Shown piece by piece: positions 57,688-64,000 of a stretch of 64,000 bases of DNA (position 1 is the first letter of the stretch; each line of letters starts with the position of its first letter). The translations under genes were made by a program, and so were the position numbers. Below the pieces are notes generated by a model, which saw only the letters and a program-made list of their open reading frames with translations, searched no databases and was not told where the DNA came from. Source of the DNA: Thinopyrum elongatum. Lineage: Eukaryota; Streptophyta; Magnoliopsida; Poales; Poaceae. Where the stretch lies: assembly GCA_011799875.1 (NCBI GenBank), contig CM022298.1, forward strand, positions 52,820,109 through 52,884,108, written 5' to 3'.

Positions 57688-59700
57688 GAGGCATAGTTAT
57701 GCCTCACCGAAAGGAAAACACATTATTTTTACTTAAGCGAGAGGCACAAATTTGCTTCCACGAGAGGCACACTCGGAAAGGAAAAAAAAGTGGGGAAAAT
57801 CGTGCTTCTGGCTCGGTGTTTTTTCTTCCAGTTTTTTCATGGAAATTTTTTTCGTCGAAACCTATTAACATGGGACCATTTTCAAAGATCTCGACTCAAG
57901 AAATCCAACGGTAAAACGGTTCACGATTTGGGCGCATGGTTTAAGAGATAAAACATTTTAAATAAACAAATCTTAAAAAGAGAGAATATTCCTAGTTGCA
58001 ACCTGAAGAGAACACCGGGGAAAAAGGCAGAACGTCGGATGCGTGTTTGTCTAGCTTATAACGAGACAGAGGTACGCCTCGCCTTACGAGCGCTCTAAGT
58101 GGCAGGCCTAGTGCAAAAAAAAAATTTCACCAACTTCCTTCTTTTTTACTTATAAATCTTTGTTTATATTTGAGACATTCTAAGTCCATACATTTTTAAG
58201 AACATTTTTTTTAATTTTCTCAATTTAATTTCAAGAAGTTACTTTGAATATGAAAAATATAAACAAAGCTTAAAAATTAGTTAGCGCAGTTTAAAAAATG
58301 TGAAATCATGCAATAAAAATGTTTGTGGCGTTTGAAAAATGTACACATGTTTCAAAATTGTTTCTACTCTGTAAATCAATATTCACATAATTCATAAAAA
58401 ATAATTTGTACTATTCAAAAAAAGTATGTTACATTTCAAGAAGTATGTTCGTGATAGTTACAAAAATATAATTATACAGTGTAAAAAATGCATAGTTTGA
58501 AACAATTATATCATTCCAAAAAATGTTTTAATGTGTACGTGAACTTTTTTTACTAAAATTTGAAAAGCAACATGTGCATGAAAAAGTGTTAATCATGTAT
58601 TTGGAAAGTCTAACATGTGTAATCTTTTAAGATGTGCATAAAAATGTAAAATGTGTATGAAAACAACAGATATCAAAACATATATTTGGAAAAATGTTCA
58701 ACATGTATGAAACAATGTTTCTTGATGGATACAAAAAACGTACAATGTGTAATAAAATGTAGACATCTGCTGAAAAAAAAGGAAAAAAGAAAAAATATAT
58801 AGAAACTAAAAAACCGGAGAAGAAACAAAAAAACCGAGGAAAAACATATTAGGAATTCACACAAAAAATTAATTCAAAAACATATTTGGACTGAAGAATT
58901 TTTTAAATTTGCAACTGTTTTTAATTTGATCATTTTTTCGAAATCATGAACTTTTATGTATTGATTATCCTTTTTACTGCAAAAACTTCACGAATGTTTT
59001 TTTGATTTTTTGATTTTTTTTTGAAGTCATAATTTTTATTAGTTGAAGATAAAAGAAGTAGAATACCCACCCACGCTCGCTCGTTGGGAGACGCTCGCTC
59101 TCGCTCGCTGGAGGAGACTCGTGTGCGCGACTAGGGCCCATGTAACAGTTGTCGACCTGAGTCACGCGAGTGACATGTCGCTTCTCGCCGAAATCACTAG
59201 TTAAGGTACCGCTTACAAAGGTCACTCTTACTTCATCTGATGGTGACAAGTGGGGCATTGCATGTGCGCCACTTGTCGCAACTCGGGAGTTTGTGCTCAT
59301 TTTCGTATATTCGCTCTTTCAAAACGTTATATTCTTGAACCGTGTGTCCAAATCATGAACTGTTTTCACCGTTCCGTTTCTCGTATCGAGATTTTTGAAT
59401 GAGATCTCATGTTAATAGATTTTGATCTTTTTTCTGGAAAACAAGGAAAAACAAAAACTAGGAGTCGAGAATTTAGAAACCAAAAAATCTTAAATAGCAG
59501 GAAAAAACACAAGAAAAGGAATAAAAATAGAAACCTAAAATTAACTAGAACAAGATGTACTTCACTTTTTTTGGAAGCACTGTTTGCTTCACTTTTTGGG
59601 GGGAAGCATAACTGTGCTTCACGCGGTAACACATCTATTTTTCCAGTTTTTTGGGGAAGCACAGAAGCACAGTTTGTGCTTCATGCCATGAAGCACAGAT
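57688..59700. mobile_element. Imperfect long inverted repeat structure, possible Mutator-type element
   Basis: 57863-57962 is about 75% matched (by eye) to the complement of 59317-59416: both contain attaacatg, atctcga, acggt..aaac.gttca.gatttgg and aa.g.tttaa.a blocks in the same order. Outside these core arms, both sides carry gaagcac/gaggcac-type repeats (57690-57780 and 59570-59700). The middle is AT-rich with short repeated words such as aaaatgt. No transposase frame exists. Long inverted ends suggest a Mutator-like non-autonomous element; exact termini and duplication were not found. Confidence 0.5.
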
Positions 59701-60732
59701 GTAACAATCTGAAGAAACCAGAAAAACAAAATAAATTTGAGAGAAACCTAGGAGAACAAAGAAAAATTCGAAAAGCCAAAAAAACATTGTAAAATAAAAT
59801 TCACGCAATTCTAAAAAAAATCGCATAATTTATTAAAAATGTTTCGTGCCATTCAAAAAAATGATCGTGATAGTTAAAAAAATTATTAGTCTTCTTGTAC
59901 TCGAACTCAAAACATGTAGAGTAGGTTGATAGTGATCTACTACAGTGCTTCTAAGTGACATATTGATTACTATGATCTGATGATCTGAGGACCATTTTAT
60001 CATGAATATTCAAGCCTACCAAAAAAATTGAACAAAATGCAAAAATTCGCTCACCCTCGAAACAAACGGGATTTGACGAAATTCCAAAAATTTCGTCAAA
60101 GTTTTAAACAATGCATTCAACAAAATTGTCCTGGGAAAGTCCCATTGTGACAGTGCCATTAGGCCCTGGAAACTTCACCATCACTGACTGGTCAAGGTTG
60201 GCCCGTCAATAATCAGATTCACCACCGATAGGTGGATAGAGGCCGGTCTATGTTGAGTGTTAGTTTTGGAGCAATTTCTAATAGTGAGAGCAATTAATAT
60301 TCCGTAATCCCAAAAATCAACTAAGAAAAGAAAAGTTGGTAGTGTATATTCAACCTCTCTCCCCATCCCCTAGTTGACATCTTTGATCCTTCACCTTTGT
60401 TGCCTCAATGATGTTGGCCGCAACCTCGTGAGCATCCTGCATATCTTTCACGATGACATCATATTATATTACCATTTTCTACTATTTTATGCGACTCCTA
60501 GTTGATCTTAAGAATACGAGTGCATTAATCATCAACACTCGGGTTGTTGTCATCATGTCTTAGGCTCCCATCAATGTGAAGAATGTTGATTGCTCTGGGG
60601 TAAACACTCGGGGCCGTTGTCAGCATGTCAGAAGTGACATGGCATGGCTCTGGGGCGGTCAGCCATTGGCTCGCCGCCTACAGTCTGCTACCGCGGCGTC
60701 GACAGGGCCATGATGATGATGACCGCAACCTC
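59701..60732. other. No gene recognised
   Basis: About 1 kb of mixed composition between the inverted-repeat structure and the Angela/BARE-like LTR. Open frames are short and not supported. A local palindrome 'gacgaaatt...aatttcgtc' occurs at about 60076-60100. Confidence 0.6.
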
Positions 60733-62496
60733 TGAAGGAAATATGCCCTAGAGGCAATAATAAAGTTGTTATTTTATATTATCTTATTCATGATAAAGGT
60801 TTATTATTCATGCTAGAATTGTATTGATCGGAAACCTTAATACATATGTGAATACATAAACAAACACTGTGTCCCTAGTGAGCCTCTACTAGACTAGCTC
60901 GTTGATCAAAGATGGTTAAGGTTTCCTAACCATTGACATGAGTTGTCATTTGATAACGGGATCACATCATTAGGAGAATGATGTGATGGACAAGACTCAT
61001 CTGTTAGCTTAGCATAATGATCGTTCAGTTTTATTGCTATTGCTTTCTTCATGTCAAATACATATTCCTTCGACTATGAGATTACGCAACTCCCGGATAC
61101 CGGAGGAATGCCTTGTGTGCTATCAAACATCACAACGTAACTGGGTGATTATAAACATGCTCTATAGGTATCTCCGAAGGTGTTTGTTGAGTTGGCATAG
61201 ATCGAGATTAGGATTCGTCGCTCCGAGTATCGGAGAGGTATCTCTGGGCCCTCTCGGTAATACACATCATAAGCTTTCAAGCAAACAACTAAGGAGTTGG
61301 TCACGAGGTGATGTATTACAGAACGAGTAAAGAGACTTGCCAGTAACAAGATTGAACTAGGTGTGAAGATACCGACGATCGAATCTCAGGCAAGTAACAT
61401 ACCGATAGACAAAGGGAATTACGTGTCATAACGGTTCGACCGATAAAGATCTTCGTAGAATATGTAGGAGCCAATATGGGCATCCAGGTTCCGCTATTGG
61501 TTATTGACCGGAGAGGTGTCTCGGTCATGTCTACATAGTTCTCGAACCCGTAGGGTCCGCACGCTTAACGTTCGTTGACGATATAGTATTATATGAGTTA
61601 TGTGATTTGGTGACCGAATGTTGTTCGGAGTCCCGGATGAGATCACGGGCATGACATGGAGTCTCAAAATGGTCGAGAGGTAAAGATCGATATATAGTAC
61701 GATGGTATTCGGACACCAGAAGTGTTTTGGAGGGTACCGGGTACTTATCGGGTCACCGGAAAGGAGTTTCGGGCACCCCCGGCAAAGATATGGGCCTTAT
61801 GGGCCAAGAGAGGGAACACACCAGCCCACAAGGGGCTGGTGCGCCCCTATACAGGTCAGCCCTATGAGGAGGAGAAGGAAAGAGGGGAAGGAAAGGAAAG
61901 TGTGGAGTAGGACTCCCCCTTCCTTCCCTCCCCCCCCCTCTTTCCTTCCCCCTTCTTCTTATAAGGAAAGGGGGGGCGCAGGGCAAGGCAGCAGCCCTAG
62001 GGCTGCTGCCAGGTCTCTTGGGGTGCCCTAGGGGCTGCCTCCTCCCCTCCCACCTATATATACATGGGTAGGGGTGCCACACAAGGACACACAACATTGT
62101 CTTAGCCGTGTGCGGTGCCCCCGTCCACCGTTTACTCCCCCGGTCATATTTTCGTAGTGCTTAGGCGAAGCCCTGCGAGGATCACTTCACCATCACAGTC
62201 ACCACGCCGTCGTGCTGATGGAACTCATCTACTACCTCGACGTCTTGCTGGATCAAGAAGGCGAGGGACGTCACCGAGCTAAACATGTGCAGAACACGGA
62301 GGTGCCGTGCGTTCGGTACTTGATCGGTTGAAGCGTGAAGAAGTTCGACTACATCAACCGCGTTGAGAAATGCTTCCGCTTACGGCCTACGAGGGTACGT
62401 AGACACACTCTCCCCCTCATTGCTATGTATCTCCATGGATAGATCATTGCGTGTGTGTAGATTTTTTTTTTGTTTTCCATGCAATGTTTCCCAATA
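60733..62496 (+). repeat. 5' LTR of the Angela/BARE-like element
   Basis: Contains a pyrimidine-rich block (about 61915-61950), a TATA box at 62055-62062 and a transcribed part with 'accatcacagtcaccacgcc'. It ends ...TTTCCCAATA rather than ...CA, a small end mutation. Confidence 0.85.
62055..62062 (+). promoter_or_regulatory. TATA box of the Angela/BARE-like LTR
   Basis: TATATATA in the context ccacctatatatacatggg, about 440 bp from the LTR end, as in BARE-type promoters. Confidence 0.6.
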
Positions 62497-62511
62497 GTGG
62501 CATCATGAGCC
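62497..62511 (+). other. Primer-binding site of the Angela/BARE-like element
   Basis: GTGGCATCATGAGCC, identical to the site of the Copia element at 7401-7415. Confidence 0.75.
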
Positions 62512-63534
62512 AGGTCTATGCGTAGATGATATGCACAAGTAGAACACAAAGAGTTGTGGGCGGTGATAGTCATACTGCTTACCACCAAGGTCTTATTTTG
62601 ATTCGGCGGTATTGTGGGATGAAGTGGCCCGGACCAACCTTACATGTCCATGGACATGAGACCGGTTCCACCGACAGACATGCAACTAGTTTTGCATAAA
62701 GGTGGCTGGCGGGTGTCTGTTTCTCCTACTTTAGTTGAATCGAATTTGACTGTGGACGGTCCTTGAAGAAGGTTAAAACAGCAAACTTGACGAAACACCG
62801 TTGTGGTTTTATGCATAGGTAAGAACGGTTCTTGCTAGAAGCCCATAGCAGCAACGTAAAACTTGCAACAACAAAGTAGAGGACGTCTAACTTGTTTTTG
62901 CAGGGTATGCTGTGATGTGATATGGTCAAGACATGATGTGATATACGTTATTGTATGAGATGATCATGTTTTGTAAGCTATCGGCAACTGGCAGGAGCCT
63001 TATGGTTGTCTCTTTATTGTATGAAATGCAAACGCCATGCAATTGCTTTACTTTATCACTATGTGTTAGCGATAGTTGTAGAAGCAATAGTTGGTGAGAC
63101 GACCACGACGCAATGATGGAGATCAAGGTGTCGAGCCGGTGACGATGGAGATCATGACGATGCTTTGTAGATGGAGGTCAAAAGCACAAGATGATGATGG
63201 CCATATCATGTCACATATTTTGATTGCATGTGATGTTTATCTTTTATGCATCTTATTTTGCTTAGTACGGTGGTAGCATTATAAGATGATTCCCTTCACT
63301 AAATTTCAAGGTAAAAGTGTTCTCCCTGAGTATGCACCGTTGCTACAGTTCATCGTGTTGAGACACCACGTGATGATCGGGTGTGATAGACTCTACGTTC
63401 ACATACAACGGGTGCAAGACAGTTTTGCACATGCGAAATACTTGGGTTAAACTTGACGAGCCTAGCATGTACAGACATGGCCTCAGAACACTGGAGACCG
63501 AAAGGTCGAACGTGAATCATATAGTAGATATGAT
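62512..63534 (+). other. Untranslated leader of the Angela/BARE-like element
   Basis: About 1 kb without long open frames, consistent with the long leader of Angela/BARE elements. It ends where the next LTR begins. Confidence 0.7.
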
Positions 63535-64000
63535 TGTAGGGTAACGCAGCAGAAAACAAAAATTTTCTGACCTACGCACCAGCCCAGGACCACTATGGAG
63601 ACTGCATACAAGGTTTGATCATTTTCGTTACCGACTCGTAGCGCAGCGGAAGTAGAGTCGATGACGATCGGCGGTGCAGATCCCCGCAGCTAGGATTTAC
63701 AACCTCCCAACCGCGAGGATGTATACCCTCATCTTCCCTTCGGACAGCCCTCCGGGAGGCAGTCGAACAGTCCCTCGGACGGTGTCGCGGACAGCCCTTC
63801 GGGAGGACCTTCGAAACTCGAGCGGTCACTCGGACAGCCCTTCGGGAGGACTCACAGAACTTGGACCGTCACTTGGACAGCCCTTCGGGAGGCACTCACG
63901 AACAGCCCCCCGGGCACTAAGATCGAAACTACGACCTCTCTACAGAGTTGCACACATACGGTGTCATCTATCCGGCAGGGCTTCGCCGTCCAGAACTAGT
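63535..64000 (-). repeat. Copia-type LTR, third copy of the family at 1-2100
   Basis: Starts tgtagggtaacgcagcag and matches 7416-7880 with small changes. The GC-rich unit array (63740-63910) has one more ~43-bp unit than the other copies. It is cut by the end of the window. Orientation is the same as in the first element. Confidence 0.92.

Larger units (their letters stand above)
60733..63534 (+). mobile_element. Angela/BARE-like Copia element, 5' LTR and leader only
   Basis: The LTR begins TGAAGGAAATATGCCCTAG and is 1764 bp long, the usual size for Angela/BARE. It is followed by a Met-type primer site and about 1 kb of leader. The element is then cut by a second Copia LTR at 63535; the remainder, if present, lies right of the window. 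No gag start is visible before the cut. Confidence 0.85.

Noticed and set aside
58100..59050. Possible matrix-attachment or satellite sequence in the AT-rich middle of the inverted structure
   Set aside because: Only short degenerate words such as aaaatgt recur, with no regular period, so there is no support beyond AT richness.
60181..60700. Possible host exon in the mixed-composition stretch before the Angela/BARE-like LTR
   Set aside because: Frames are short, no splice-supported arrangement was found and no domain was recognised.

Overview
The window is plant nuclear DNA, almost certainly from a Triticeae grass (wheat, Aegilops, barley or rye). The evidence is the repeat content: Angela/BARE-like Copia LTRs that start with the 'atatgccctagaggcaataataaa' type of end, Athila-type Gypsy elements primed by tRNA-Asp, a chromodomain Gypsy element, a CACTA transposon carrying a Ulp1-like protease gene, a Stowaway MITE and a hAT MITE. 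No intact host gene was found. The only candidate host-like gene is a two-exon B3-like gene cut by a retrotransposon. No tRNA, rRNA, CRISPR or bacterial-type feature is present.

Layout. 1-9533: a nearly complete minus-strand Copia-type element (LTRs up to 2100 and 7416-9533) with a decayed interior, inserted into the B3-like gene (9534-10027, minus). 10028-11654: short tandem and inverted repeats and a purine-rich tract. 11655-19129: an error-rich copy of 19355-26675, separated from it by a 225-N gap (19130-19354). I read this as two overlapping contigs that were not merged, so everything in 11655-19129 should be read from 19355-26675. 19355-24043: the right part of a CACTA element whose gene joins a TNP1-like region, a DUF8039-like region, a proline-rich linker and a Ulp1 (C48) cysteine protease domain. 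24044-24804 and 57319-57687: the two halves of an old Copia-type LTR, with a Stowaway MITE inside the left half.

24805-57313 is one large nested insertion bounded by the target duplication GATGG. Its frame is a minus-strand, non-autonomous Athila-like element (Sabrina-like, name uncertain) that has become a compound structure: LTR, interior with gag-protease, a truncated middle LTR, a second interior with a different gag-like gene, LTR. Three further insertions sit inside it: an almost intact autonomous Athila-type element (27106-37294, plus strand, duplication GACAA), a Tekay-like chromovirus (41687-53131, minus strand, duplication GTAGA) and a hAT MITE (54067-54537, 8-bp duplication AATAGGAC).

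57688-60732 holds a long imperfect inverted repeat of possible Mutator type and about 1 kb with nothing recognised. 60733-63534 is the 5' LTR and leader of an Angela/BARE-like Copia element on the plus strand, cut at 63535 by another copy of the same Copia LTR family that opens the window. The exact target duplications make the order of insertions readable: old Copia LTR first, then CACTA, MITE and compound Athila-like element, then the three insertions inside the last.
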